From an uncultured Collinsella sp. (GTDB lineage Bacteria > Actinomycetota > Coriobacteriia > Coriobacteriales > Coriobacteriaceae), in contig CAUAAZ010000002.1 in the NCBI GenBank assembly GCA_958427145.1, forward strand, positions 74,692-138,691: a stretch of 64,000 bases of DNA, read 5' to 3'. Under the pieces are notes generated by a model. That model searched no databases. It was not told where the DNA came from and saw only the letters and a program-made list of their open reading frames with translations. The stretch's first letter is position 1. Each line of letters begins with the position of its first letter. Shown in pieces: positions 7,549 to 16,173 of this stretch. The translations under genes and the position numbers were made by a program.

Positions 7549-8631
7549 TTATTTCTCCTCAATAAGCTTGTCGACCTCGGCCATGAGCGCGTCGACAATT
7601 TGATCCTCAGCTACTTTACCAATGATCTGGCCATGCGAAAAGAGTAGGCCCTGACCACGTCCACAGGCAACTCCCAAGTCGGCGTCGGAAGCCTCGCCGG
7701 GGCCATTAACGGCACATCCCATCACGGCGATGGAAAGCGGCGCGGAATAGTTCTTCAGTCGCTCGGTGACCTCCTCAGCGATGGGAATGAGGTTGACCTG
7801 GCAACGAGCGCACGTGGGACACGAGACGATCTCGGGACCACGGCGGCGCAGGCCAAGGGACTGCAGGATACCCCAGGCGACCGGCGGCTCCTCGACCGGA
7901 TCGGCTGTGAGCGACACACGCATGGTGTCGCCGATGCCTTCGGAAAGCAAGATACCCAAGCCTACGGAGCTCTTGATGGTGCCCTGCAGCTTGGTCCCCG
8001 CCTCCGTCACGCCCAGATGGAGCGGAACATGCGGTATCTCGCGCGACAGAGCGCGATAGGCATCAAGCGTTGTGGCCACGCTATGGGCCTTAGCGGAAAG
8101 TACGATGTTGGTAAAACCGCGGTCCTCAAAATGCTTGACGAAGCGCTCGCTCGACATCACGAGCTTTTCGGGCTGCGTAAGATCGTCGCGCTCGGCAATA
8201 TCCTGCTCGAGCGAACCGGCATTCACGCCAATGCGAATCGCACACCCGGCAGCGCCCGCAGCATCGATCACGGCATCGACCTTGGCCCAATCGCCGATGT
8301 TGCCGGGATTAATGCGGAGCTTGGCGGCACCGGCCTCAACGGCACCAATGGCCAGCTTGTGGTTAAAGTGGATATCAGCAACGATCGGCACCGGAGACTC
8401 GGCACAGATGGTGCGGAAACCCTCAAGCGCGGCCTCGGTGGGCACACTCACGCGCACGATATCGCAACCGGCTTGTGCCAAGGCGCGAACCTGAGCAAGC
8501 GTTGTCTGGGCGTCGGCGGTATCGGTGCAGGTCATGGACTGAACCACCACCGGAGCGCCACCACCGATCTGCACGCCGCCCACATATACGGGGCGCGTCA
8601 GCTCGCGCGGCAAAGGATGGGATAAAGACAA
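7549..8631 (-). CDS. ispG: 4-hydroxy-3-methylbut-2-enyl diphosphate synthase IspG (GcpE)
   Basis: A 360-residue iron-sulfur enzyme of the MEP isoprenoid pathway, converting MEcPP to HMBPP. SCPTCARCQV supplies cluster cysteines; the N-terminal TIM-barrel half shows QSMTCTDTADAQ and VADIHFNHKLA. The start is taken as the TTG at 8631, giving MSLSHPLPRELTRPVYVGG, because GGGGAG lies 8 nt upstream; longer frames run into rseP. It follows rseP closely and shares the operon with dxr, the second enzyme of the same pathway. Confidence 0.93.
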   Translation of the reverse strand: MSLSHPLPRELTRPVYVGGVQIGGGAPVVVQSMTCTDTADAQTTLAQVRALAQAGCDIVRVSVPTEAALEGFRTICAESPVPIVADIHFNHKLAIGAVEAGAAKLRINPGNIGDWAKVDAVIDAAGAAGCAIRIGVNAGSLEQDIAERDDLTQPEKLVMSSERFVKHFEDRGFTNIVLSAKAHSVATTLDAYRALSREIPHVPLHLGVTEAGTKLQGTIKSSVGLGILLSEGIGDTMRVSLTADPVEEPPVAWGILQSLGLRRRGPEIVSCPTCARCQVNLIPIAEEVTERLKNYSAPLSIAVMGCAVNGPGEASDADLGVACGRGQGLLFSHGQIIGKVAEDQIVDALMAEVDKLIEEK

Positions 8632-8644
8632 TCCAAACACTCCC

Positions 8645-10006
8645 CTACAGAATAAATCGAAGGATGTCGGAACGAAGCATGTAGATAAACAGCAGCACAA
8701 AGAGCGCGATGCCCACATAGCTCACGATCGTTTGAACCTTGAGCGGCAGCTCGCGGCCCGCAATCTTCTGAATGATCTCGATAACCAGCTTGCCGCCATC
8801 GAGCGGCGGGATGGGCAGCAGGTTCATAAAGCCGAGCGAGAACGAGATGAGCGCGGCAAACGTCAAAAACGTTGCAGGGCCGGCGGCTGCAGCCTGGGAT
8901 GACATGACGCTGATGCCCACGATCGAGGTCGACTGATCGAGAACCTCCATCGTATGTTGCGGTTGCAGCAGGCGCATCACGCCCTCAGCAGTCTGCTGAA
9001 CATTGGAGAACGACAGGCGCGCCGACGTAATGGGGTCCAAATGGACCACCTGCGTAGAGGCATAAACGCCCAAACGCTCATCCTCCTTGAGCGCGACCGA
9101 GGTCGAAAGATGCTTGCCATCGCGCTGATACTCAATGGCAATATCGTCCTTGCCGGCGGCCGCTCCGATCGCATCGTATACGTCCATCCAGGAAGAGCAC
9201 GACACGCCATCGACACTAAGAATCGTGTCGCCGGCCTCGATGCCCGCCTTGGCAGCAATGGAACCCTCGTCGACCTGACCGATCACATTGCTATCGACCG
9301 GCACCGATACGCCGGCGATAGAGTAAATACTCATAAGGAGCAAAAAGCCCGTCAGGATATTGACGACAATGCCCGCGAGCAACATAAAGGCGCGCTTGAG
9401 AAAACCCTGGCCAAGATAGGTGTGCGAGCGCTCTTGCGCAAGGAACTCGGCCTTATCGCACGGCAGCTCCCATACGTCGCCCTCAGCGGTCGCATGCTCG
9501 CGATTAAACCGACGCCCGTCAAAAGTGGTGTAGCCCGCCTCATCGCGCGGCAGCGTCTGGTACTTGGTGGGGTAATAGCTCGGCGAGGGCTTCTCCCCCT
9601 CCTCGTACCAAGGAGCGATGGAACCCCACCCCAGCAGCAAGGCACAGGCCTCGAGCACGTCCTCCTCGGGCAGTTCGAGCTCGGCGGCAAGGTCGGCCAC
9701 GGTCACGCGACCGTGACGATAGATAGCCGCAAGCACGCGATCGGCACACGAGACGTCCGTGGGATCCATGCCGCAGATGGCAGCATAGCCGCCCAGCAGT
9801 AGCGGCGTCACGCCAAACTTGGTTCCGATGCGACGCGACGTGTGATGGATGTCAAAACGGCACGGAAGGCCCAAAAAGAACTCGGTCACACGGACGCCGC
9901 AGGCACGCGCGGCCAAAAAGTGGCCGCCCTCGTGCAAAAACACGAGGACGGAAAGCATCAGAAGGCCCCAAAAGGCCGATGAGAGAACGCTCAGAACAGT
10001 ATCCAT
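8645..10006 (-). CDS. rseP: Site-2 protease RseP-like zinc metalloprotease with an inserted domain
   Basis: A 453-residue intramembrane zinc protease. HEGGH (residues 25-29) in the first membrane segment is the HExxH site, and NLLPIPPLDGG near the C-terminus is the second metal-binding motif. A PDZ domain lies in the middle (around GIEAGDTILSVDGVS). Between GGYAAICGM (about residue 80) and the second conserved membrane segment (about 215) there is an insertion far longer than in standard RseP; its first half looks like a winged helix (RVTVADLAAELELPEEDVLE). Family members cut membrane-bound anti-sigma factors or signal-peptide remnants. The ATG at 10006 is preferred, but its ribosome-binding site is weak; a TTG at 10021 is possible. 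Confidence 0.9.
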   Translation of the reverse strand: MDTVLSVLSSAFWGLLMLSVLVFLHEGGHFLAARACGVRVTEFFLGLPCRFDIHHTSRRIGTKFGVTPLLLGGYAAICGMDPTDVSCADRVLAAIYRHGRVTVADLAAELELPEEDVLEACALLLGWGSIAPWYEEGEKPSPSYYPTKYQTLPRDEAGYTTFDGRRFNREHATAEGDVWELPCDKAEFLAQERSHTYLGQGFLKRAFMLLAGIVVNILTGFLLLMSIYSIAGVSVPVDSNVIGQVDEGSIAAKAGIEAGDTILSVDGVSCSSWMDVYDAIGAAAGKDDIAIEYQRDGKHLSTSVALKEDERLGVYASTQVVHLDPITSARLSFSNVQQTAEGVMRLLQPQHTMEVLDQSTSIVGISVMSSQAAAAGPATFLTFAALISFSLGFMNLLPIPPLDGGKLVIEIIQKIAGRELPLKVQTIVSYVGIALFVLLFIYMLRSDILRFIL

Positions 10007-10030
10007 AAATCGAAAAAGCAATCCTTATGA

Positions 10031-11218
10031 TTAGGAATGGGTTGCGGCAAGCACCAGCGCGGCCTTTTCACGCGCCCAGGCATCGATGTCGCGAAGCTGC
10101 TCAAACGAGGTAACCGCCTGCGTGTCATGCGCATCCATGCAAGATTCCACAACGCGGTCGATATCGGTAAAGCTGCAGCCGTCGTGTAGGAACGCATCGA
10201 CCGCGACCTCGTTGGCCGCATTAAGCACGCACGGCATGGTGCCGCCTGTCTTACCGGCACGCTCGGCCAGCGCCAGGCAGCGGAACGTGTCCATATCGGC
10301 GGCGTCAAAGGTGAGCTGCCCCAGTTCACGAAAATCGAGACGAGGTGCCGGAGTATCCCAGCGCTCGGGATACGAGAACGCAAACTGGATGGGAATACGC
10401 ATATCGGAGGCGCCAAGGTGTGCCATCACGGAGCCGTCCGCATACTCGACCATCGAGTGGATCTTGGACTGGCGCTGCACGACCACGTTGATAAAGTCGA
10501 GGTCGCAACCGAACAGGTGCATCGCCTCGATACGCTCCAGACCCTTGTTCATGAGGGTAGCGGAGTCAATCGTGATCTTAGCGCCCATGGACCACGTGGG
10601 ATGTGCCAGCGCATCGGCGCGTGTCACGCGATCGAGCTCATCGCGCGTACGGCCAAAGAACGGACCACCCGAGCAGGTGAGCCAAATGCAGTGGGCCTCA
10701 CGCGGATTCTCCCCCAGATAGCACTGGTAGATGGCGGAGTGTTCGGAGTCGACCGGAATGAGCTGGCCCGGCTGTGCCAACGGCATCAGCAGATCGCCAC
10801 CGACAACGAGGGATTCCTTGTTGGCAAGAGCAAGGCGCTTGTTCGAGGTCAGGGCCGCATGGCTCGCTTCGAGACCGGCGGCGCCCACAATAGCAACAAG
10901 CACACAGTCGACATCGTCGCGACGCGCGAGCTCACAAACCGCCTGCGCACCAACACCGAGATCCGTGCCCTCGGGCAGCTCCTGAAGCACAGCGTCCGCA
11001 CCGTGGGTGGTGTCGGCCACGGCAACGGCCGGAACCGAGAACTCGCGAGCGGCGGCAACGAGCTCCGAGGTGCTGGAATTGACGGACAGCGCCGTTACCT
11101 GCAACCGATCGGCATGCTGACGGCACACATCGAGTGCCTGGGTGCCGATAGAGCCCGTACAACCCAGGATGGCAACGCGAAGGCGTCCATCGGAGCCATA
11201 TGTCGTCTGGAATGACAT
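10031..11218 (-). CDS. dxr: 1-deoxy-D-xylulose 5-phosphate reductoisomerase
   Basis: A 395-residue NADPH-dependent enzyme catalysing the first committed MEP-pathway step, DXP to 2-C-methylerythritol 4-phosphate. The N-terminal nucleotide-binding motif is GCTGSIGTQALDV. ANKESLVVGG, PVDSEHSAIYQC (metal and substrate acidic residues) and TCSGGPFFGRT are the family active-site signatures. The ATG overlaps the cdsA stop as TAATG, indicating translational coupling. Its product feeds isoprenoids used by UppS in the same operon. Confidence 0.97.
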   Translation of the reverse strand: MSFQTTYGSDGRLRVAILGCTGSIGTQALDVCRQHADRLQVTALSVNSSTSELVAAAREFSVPAVAVADTTHGADAVLQELPEGTDLGVGAQAVCELARRDDVDCVLVAIVGAAGLEASHAALTSNKRLALANKESLVVGGDLLMPLAQPGQLIPVDSEHSAIYQCYLGENPREAHCIWLTCSGGPFFGRTRDELDRVTRADALAHPTWSMGAKITIDSATLMNKGLERIEAMHLFGCDLDFINVVVQRQSKIHSMVEYADGSVMAHLGASDMRIPIQFAFSYPERWDTPAPRLDFRELGQLTFDAADMDTFRCLALAERAGKTGGTMPCVLNAANEVAVDAFLHDGCSFTDIDRVVESCMDAHDTQAVTSFEQLRDIDAWAREKAALVLAATHS

Positions 11219-12132
11219 TACAGCACGCCTCCGATCATCAAAAGCAGCTGCGCGGTAATGCAGCCAAAGATAAGCGAGTCGCTACGGTCGAGCATGCCGC
11301 CATGGCCCGGGATAAGGTTGCCGGAATCCTTGACGCCAACGCCACGCTTGATGCGCGACTCGATGAGGTCGCCGATAACGCCCAGGATGGACACGACCAA
11401 GCCGCACAGCAGCGCATAGGGCAAGCTCAGCTTATAGAAATGCGTCGCCCACAAAATGAGCCAGATGAGCACCGAGCCCAAGATGCCGCCGAAAAAGCCT
11501 TCCCAGCTCTTTTTGGGAGAAATCTTGGGGACCATCTTATGTTTGCCGATACGGCTGCCCACGATATAGGCAAACGAATCGGAGACCCAGAGAGACGCGC
11601 AAACACCCACCGAAAGCAGGGCGCCGGCAAAACCGGGCACGGCGTCGCGCAACAGCACGATGGCCGACAGCATAAAACCGGTGTAGATGGGACCCATGAG
11701 CGTCACGGCTACATCTGATATGCGGGTACGCGGCGACCAGACATACCAAATGCCCACCGCAAGCATCAGAGCAAAAAGCAGGGCATTCAACAGCAGCGAG
11801 TCGCCCAGCGCCGAGAGCGGAAAGAGCACGGCGGCAGCGATACCCAGGCGCTCGTTGGCCACTTTGCCATCGAGTTTCGTCATGCGAAAGAACTCATAGC
11901 AGCACAAGCCGCTCATGACGGACACAAAGATGGCAGTAGGCACGATACCCAAAACCAGACATAGGATAAAGACAACGGCATAGACGATACCGGCGGCAGC
12001 ACGGGTAATAAAACCAGCCAACCAGGAGCCGGTGCCGCCCTTCGCAGCCGGTGCCTTGGAAGCGGAGGCCCTGCGCACAGGTGTCGTAGAAGCAGGCGCC
12101 TTGGGAGCAGTTGCCTTGGGACGATCAGCCAC
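11218..12132 (-). CDS. cdsA: Phosphatidate cytidylyltransferase
   Basis: A 304-residue multi-pass membrane enzyme making CDP-diacylglycerol from phosphatidate and CTP. The C-terminal signature lies in SRIKRGVGVKDSGNLIPGHG, with SDSFAYIVGSRIGKHK upstream of it. The first 40 or so residues are Ala/Pro/Lys-rich and precede the first membrane helix, a cytoplasmic extension beyond the usual CdsA length. It starts with GTG at 12132 behind GAGGAGG. It sits between uppS and dxr, the usual order in this operon. Confidence 0.95.
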   Translation of the reverse strand: MADRPKATAPKAPASTTPVRRASASKAPAAKGGTGSWLAGFITRAAAGIVYAVVFILCLVLGIVPTAIFVSVMSGLCCYEFFRMTKLDGKVANERLGIAAAVLFPLSALGDSLLLNALLFALMLAVGIWYVWSPRTRISDVAVTLMGPIYTGFMLSAIVLLRDAVPGFAGALLSVGVCASLWVSDSFAYIVGSRIGKHKMVPKISPKKSWEGFFGGILGSVLIWLILWATHFYKLSLPYALLCGLVVSILGVIGDLIESRIKRGVGVKDSGNLIPGHGGMLDRSDSLIFGCITAQLLLMIGGVL

Positions 12133-12134
12133 GA

Positions 12135-12929
12135 TTAAGCCTCCTCAGTCTTACTCAATCCACCAAACCTACGGTCGCGGCCCTGATAAGCCAAGATAGC
12201 CTCAACAAGACCCCACCGATCAAAGTCGGGCCAATAGGTATCGGTGACGTAGAACTCGGAATAGGCAACCTGCCACAACAGATAGTTTGAAAGGCGCAGT
12301 TCGCCCGAGGTGCGAATAACGAGCTCGGGATCGGGAAGACCGGCGGTGTACAGGTGCGACGCCACCATATCGTCATCAATTGCGGCGGGGTCAATCTTAC
12401 CGGCAGCTGCATCGAAGGCGAGCTGACGGGCAGCGCGAGTGATCTCGGCACGAGCGCCATAGTTAACAGCGAGCGCCAGGGTCATACCGGTATGGTCGGC
12501 GCACTCGGCAAGACCGCGCTCAAAGACATCACGGGTCTTCTTGGGCAACGCAGAAATGTCACCCAAAAACACAACGCGCACGTTTTCGCGCTTAAGCAAC
12601 GGCAGCTCATCGATAAACGTCTTGGCAAACAAATGCATGAGGACATTGACCTCGTGCTGCGGGCGATTCCAGTTTTCGGTAGAAAACGCATAGGCCGAAA
12701 GCACGTCGACGCCCAGGCGCACGCAGGCGGTAATAATCTCGCGTAGAGAGACGATACCGGCCTTGTGACCCTCGGTGCGGGCAAGACCGCGCGCCGTGGC
12801 CCAACGGCCGTTGCCGTCCATGATGCACGAGATATGATGCGGGATCTTATTGAGGTCAAGGTCGGAAAAACCGACGCCCGCAGGGGCGTCGGCAAAGTAC
12901 TCGACCAGTTTATGCTCGTCGTATTGCAC
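12135..12929 (-). CDS. uppS: Isoprenyl (undecaprenyl) diphosphate synthase
   Basis: A 264-residue cis-prenyltransferase building the C55 lipid carrier for cell-wall synthesis from FPP and IPP. IMDGNGRWATARG holds the catalytic Asp and diphosphate-binding residues, AFSTENWNRP is the second conserved block, and IRTSGELRLSNYLLWQ the C-terminal IPP-binding block. It starts with GTG at 12929, next to the frr stop, with GGAGATCTAAG as the ribosome-binding region. The slightly long N-terminus is still compatible with the family. Confidence 0.95.
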   Translation of the reverse strand: MQYDEHKLVEYFADAPAGVGFSDLDLNKIPHHISCIMDGNGRWATARGLARTEGHKAGIVSLREIITACVRLGVDVLSAYAFSTENWNRPQHEVNVLMHLFAKTFIDELPLLKRENVRVVFLGDISALPKKTRDVFERGLAECADHTGMTLALAVNYGARAEITRAARQLAFDAAAGKIDPAAIDDDMVASHLYTAGLPDPELVIRTSGELRLSNYLLWQVAYSEFYVTDTYWPDFDRWGLVEAILAYQGRDRRFGGLSKTEEA

Positions 12930-12930
12930 C

Positions 12931-13467
12931 TTAGATCTCCATGACCTCGGCTTCTTTTTCCTTCAGAAGCTCCTCGACCTTGGCAACATACTCGTCGGTA
13001 TGCTTCTGAACCTTGGCCTGCTCGCGACGAACATCGTCCTCGGTAAGCTCCTCGTCGCGCTCGAGTTTATTGTTAAAGTCACGACGGATGTTGCGGATAG
13101 AGACCTTGGCCTGCTCGGCGTACTCGCGGCACTCCTTGACGAGCTCGCGACGACGCTCCTCGGTGGGAGCCGGGAACGGCAGGCGTACGACGGTACCATC
13201 AGAATTGGGGGTAATGCCCAGGTCGGAGGCACTGATGGCCTTAACAATGGCGTTAATGAGTGCCTTGTCCCACGGCTCGATGAGCAGCATGTGGGCCTCG
13301 GGGGTCTTGACGGCGGCAACCTGCGTAACCGGCGTGGGAACACCGTAGTAATCGACGGTGATGTCGGACAGAATGTTGGCATTGGCGCGGCCGGTACGAA
13401 CCTTGGAGAAGTTATGCTTGAGGGACTCGAGCGACTTATCCATATGGGCGGTGATGTTCTCTGCCAT
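12931..13467 (-). CDS. frr: Ribosome recycling factor
   Basis: A 178-residue protein that, with EF-G, splits post-termination ribosomes. The sequence is collinear with RRF: a three-helix bundle with RTGRANANIL and the TEERRRELVKECREYAEQAK block. The start at 13467 has AGGAGG 7-8 nt upstream. It lies 2 bp after pyrH, the conserved pyrH-frr pair. Confidence 0.97.
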   Translation of the reverse strand: MAENITAHMDKSLESLKHNFSKVRTGRANANILSDITVDYYGVPTPVTQVAAVKTPEAHMLLIEPWDKALINAIVKAISASDLGITPNSDGTVVRLPFPAPTEERRRELVKECREYAEQAKVSIRNIRRDFNNKLERDEELTEDDVRREQAKVQKHTDEYVAKVEELLKEKEAEVMEI

Positions 13468-13469
13468 GC

Positions 13470-14192
13470 TTAATCCTCCTGATAGACGAGCGTGCCGACG
13501 GGCTCACCCGAAAGCGCGCGCTTGACGGTGTCCTCGCCATCGATGTTGAGGACCAAAATCGGCATACGGTTGTCCTGGCACAGTGCCGTAGCCGTGGAAT
13601 CCATAACCTGCAGACCGCGGACGAGAACCTCGTGATAGGTAATCTTGTCAAAACGGACGGCATCAGCGCACTTGACGGGATCCTTATCGTAGATGCCGTC
13701 AACCTTGGTGGCTTTAATCAGAATCTCGGCGCCGATCTCGCACGCACGAAGAGCCGCGGCGGTGTCGGTCGTAAAGTACGGATTGCCCGAACCGGCGGCA
13801 AAAATAACGACGTTGCCCTTGGAAAGGTGGTTGATGGCGCGACGGCGAATATAGGGCTCGCAGATCTCGTTCATCTGGATAGCGCTCATCACGCGGCAGG
13901 GAACATCGTTATGCTCGAAGGCATCCTGCAGGGAGAGCGCGTTCATAACGGTTGCCAGCATGCCCATGTAGTCGGCCTGAGCACGCTCCATGCCACCGGC
14001 AGCGCCTGCCATGCCGCGGAAAATATTGCCGCCGCCGACAACGACGCCGACCTCATGGCCAACGGCGAGCAGCTCCTTGACCTGCTTAGCAAGATGGTCG
14101 GTAACCTTGGGGTCGATGCCATATTGGCCGTCGCCCATCAGCGCTTCGCCGGAAAGCTTAAGAAGCACGCGTTTATATCGGATGTCGGACAA
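13470..14192 (-). CDS. pyrH: UMP kinase
   Basis: A 240-residue amino-acid-kinase-fold enzyme phosphorylating UMP to UDP. KLSGEALMG near the N-terminus binds phosphate and VVGGGNIFRG is the nucleotide loop; GSGNPYFTTDTAAALRA matches the substrate-binding region. The start is a TTG at 14192 preceded by AAAGGAGG at good spacing. It is the first gene of the pyrH-frr-uppS-cdsA-dxr-rseP-ispG-proS transcription unit, separated from tsf by a terminator and with its own extended -10. Confidence 0.97.
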   Translation of the reverse strand: MSDIRYKRVLLKLSGEALMGDGQYGIDPKVTDHLAKQVKELLAVGHEVGVVVGGGNIFRGMAGAAGGMERAQADYMGMLATVMNALSLQDAFEHNDVPCRVMSAIQMNEICEPYIRRRAINHLSKGNVVIFAAGSGNPYFTTDTAAALRACEIGAEILIKATKVDGIYDKDPVKCADAVRFDKITYHEVLVRGLQVMDSTATALCQDNRMPILVLNIDGEDTVKRALSGEPVGTLVYQED

Positions 14193-14222
14193 AGCGATCC
14201 TCCTTTAGATTGAACTCTCAAC

Positions 14223-14231
14223 ATTCTATCA
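14223..14231 (-). promoter_or_regulatory. Predicted extended -10 promoter of the pyrH operon
   Basis: On the minus strand TGATAGAAT fits the extended -10 pattern, about 30 bp before the pyrH start and just after the tsf terminator. Confidence 0.45.
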
Positions 14232-14252
14232 AAGGCTCTAATAAGAGGCATG

Positions 14253-14287
14253 AAAAAGCAGGCTGTGAGTAAAACCCACAGCCTGCT
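14253..14287 (-). terminator. Intrinsic terminator of rpsB-tsf
   Basis: AGCAGGCTGTG and CACAGCCTGCT (14277-14287 with 14258-14268) form an 11-bp stem followed on the minus strand by TTTTT. Confidence 0.88.
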
Positions 14288-14310
14288 CATTACCAGCTAC
14301 AAGAGCTTAT

Positions 14311-15180
14311 TTACTCGCCACGGACCAGACGGTCAAAGGCAACGACGGTAATGGTGTCGCCGAGCTCCTTGGAGACCTGCTCAGCGTACTTCTTGATGGT
14401 GAGGGAGCTGTCCTTGATGAACTCCTGCTCGGTGAGCACGGACTGCTTGTAGAACTTCTCCAGACGGCCGACAGCCATCTTCTCCTGGATAGCCTCGGGC
14501 TTACCGGACTCGGCAGCCTGAGCCATGTAGATCTGCTTCTCGTGCTCGACGGTCTCGGCCGGAACCTGATCGCGGGTAGCGCAGATCGGGGCGACGGCGG
14601 CAACCTGAAGGGCAACGTCGTGAGCGAAGGTCTTGAAGGATTCAGCCTGAGCGGTCTCAGCCTTCTCGAAGGCGAACTCGACGAGGACGCCGATCTTACC
14701 ACCCATGTGGATGTAAGAAGCGAGCGCGCCGTTCTCGGCCTTGCGGGCAGCGAAGCGGGAGATCTTCATGTTCTCACCCATGATGTGAATCATCTCGGTG
14801 AGCTCAGAGGAAACGGTCTCCTCGCCCATCGGCTTCTCGAGCAGAGCGTCGACGTCAGCAGGCTCGGTGGTAGCGACAACCTCAGCGACCTTGGAAGCAA
14901 AGCCGGTGAACTTGGCGTTAGAGCCAACGAAGTCGGTCTCGCAGGAGAGCTCGAGCAGAGCGCCGGTCTTGCCATCCTCGGAGACGAACGCGGCGACAGC
15001 GCCCTCGTTGGTCTCACGGCCAGCCTTCTTGGCAGCCTTGGCAAGGCCGTTCTTACGCAGAACGTCGACAGCGGCGTCCATGTCGCCGTCAGCCTCGACG
15101 AGAGCCTTCTTGCACTCCATCATCGGGGAATCGGTCATCTCGCGGAGCTGCTTGACCATAGCGGCGGTAATCTGGGCCAT
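14311..15180 (-). CDS. tsf: Elongation factor Ts
   Basis: A 289-residue nucleotide exchange factor for EF-Tu. The N-terminal UBA-like domain has MTDSPMMECKKALVEADGDM, the family signature, and SCETDFVGSNAKF marks the core dimerisation domain. The ATG at 15180 is used because AAAGGA lies 6-7 nt upstream; an in-frame ATG 15 nt earlier lacks such a site. It is cotranscribed with rpsB, 45 bp upstream. Confidence 0.97.
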   Translation of the reverse strand: MAQITAAMVKQLREMTDSPMMECKKALVEADGDMDAAVDVLRKNGLAKAAKKAGRETNEGAVAAFVSEDGKTGALLELSCETDFVGSNAKFTGFASKVAEVVATTEPADVDALLEKPMGEETVSSELTEMIHIMGENMKISRFAARKAENGALASYIHMGGKIGVLVEFAFEKAETAQAESFKTFAHDVALQVAAVAPICATRDQVPAETVEHEKQIYMAQAAESGKPEAIQEKMAVGRLEKFYKQSVLTEQEFIKDSSLTIKKYAEQVSKELGDTITVVAFDRLVRGE

Positions 15181-15225
15181 TGTGGTTCCTTTCAAAGAGA
15201 TGAAAAAGAATTAACTAAGACTGAT

Positions 15226-15954
15226 TTACTCGGCCTTGGGCTCAGCGGCCATCTCGGCCTCGGAGACCTGCTCCTTGCCGGAGCCAGCGAGGCAGGCGTC
15301 AGCCATGAGCTCGCACATAAGGGTGACAGCGGAGATAGCGTCATCGTTGCAGGGGATGCCGTACTCGACCTCGTCGGGATCGGAGTTGGTGTCGATCAGG
15401 GCGACGACGGGGATGTTCAGGCGCTGAGCCTCCTTGATGGCGTTCTCCTCGCGCTTGGTGTCGATGACGAAGAGAGCCTGGGGCAGACCCTTCATGTCGC
15501 GGGCGCCACCGAGGTTGGTCTGGAGCTTGGTGAGCTCCTTGCCGAGAACAGCCTGCTCCTTCTTGGGCAGAACAGCCATGCGGCCGTCCTCGACCATGGC
15601 CTCGAGCTCCTCCATGCGGTTGATGCGGGAGCGGATGGTGACGAAGTTGGTCAGCATACCGCCGAGCCAACGCTGGTTGATGTAAGGCATGTTGGCGCGC
15701 TCAGCAGCGTTCTTGACGGCCTCCTGAGCCTGCTTCTTGGTGCCGACGAACAGCACGTTGCCGCCCTTAGCGACGTTCTTGACGAAGGTGTAGGCCTGGT
15801 CGGCGTCGAGGATGGTCTGCTTGAGGTCGAGGATGTAGATGCCGTTGCGCTCACCGAAGATGAACGGCTTCATCTTGGGGTTCCAGCGACGGGTCTGGTG
15901 ACCGAAGTGGCAGCCGGCCTCGAGCAGGGTGCGGATATTAATCTTGGTAGCCAT
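15226..15954 (-). CDS. rpsB: 30S ribosomal protein S2
   Basis: A 242-residue S2 protein. The sequence ATKINIRTLLEAGCHFGHQT and the segment RWNPKMKPFIFGERNGIYI match the family throughout, including the coiled-coil region. An Ala/Glu-rich tail ends the protein. The ATG at 15954 follows AGGAGG. It is the first gene of rpsB-tsf and has a long structured leader with a strong promoter. Confidence 0.98.
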   Translation of the reverse strand: MATKINIRTLLEAGCHFGHQTRRWNPKMKPFIFGERNGIYILDLKQTILDADQAYTFVKNVAKGGNVLFVGTKKQAQEAVKNAAERANMPYINQRWLGGMLTNFVTIRSRINRMEELEAMVEDGRMAVLPKKEQAVLGKELTKLQTNLGGARDMKGLPQALFVIDTKREENAIKEAQRLNIPVVALIDTNSDPDEVEYGIPCNDDAISAVTLMCELMADACLAGSGKEQVSEAEMAAEPKAE

Positions 15955-16090
15955 GTTAAACCTCCTGTGGTTTGCCTCCGCGCGGGGTCATCCTCCAAAA
16001 CCAACCCGGACATGTGCTACCAAAGCCCGGGCACCACGGTATGAAGTAGCCGCGCGTGCGTGATAAAAACATGTTGCCGTGAAGCAACCC
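15955..16090 (-). promoter_or_regulatory. Structured rpsB leader (possible autoregulatory site)
   Basis: Transcription from the promoter at 16096-16124 gives an untranslated leader of about 135 nt. It contains GTTGC-TTCACG-GCAAC, a CCCGG...CCGGG stem and a GGTTTTG...CAAACC pairing close to the ribosome-binding site. S2 represses its own operon through the leader in several bacteria. A similar role here is inference from position and structure. Confidence 0.4.
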
Positions 16091-16095
16091 GATGA

Positions 16096-16124
16096 ATGAT
16101 AGCAGGAATGCATCTTCCTGCCAA
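16096..16124 (-). promoter_or_regulatory. Promoter of rpsB-tsf
   Basis: On the minus strand TTGGCA (16119-16124), a 17-bp spacer ending in TGC, then TATCAT (16096-16101). This is one of the best promoters in the window. Confidence 0.75.
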
Positions 16125-16173
16125 CCCGCAATCAAAACCACATACCTCGGTGCGGCGCGGGACGTCCCAGCCA

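Noticed and set aside
15956..16120. Small Trp-rich ORF in the rpsB leader ending just before rpsB
   Set aside because: No ribosome-binding site for its start, and the region is better explained as a structured leader; the apparent coupling (TAACATG) may be chance.
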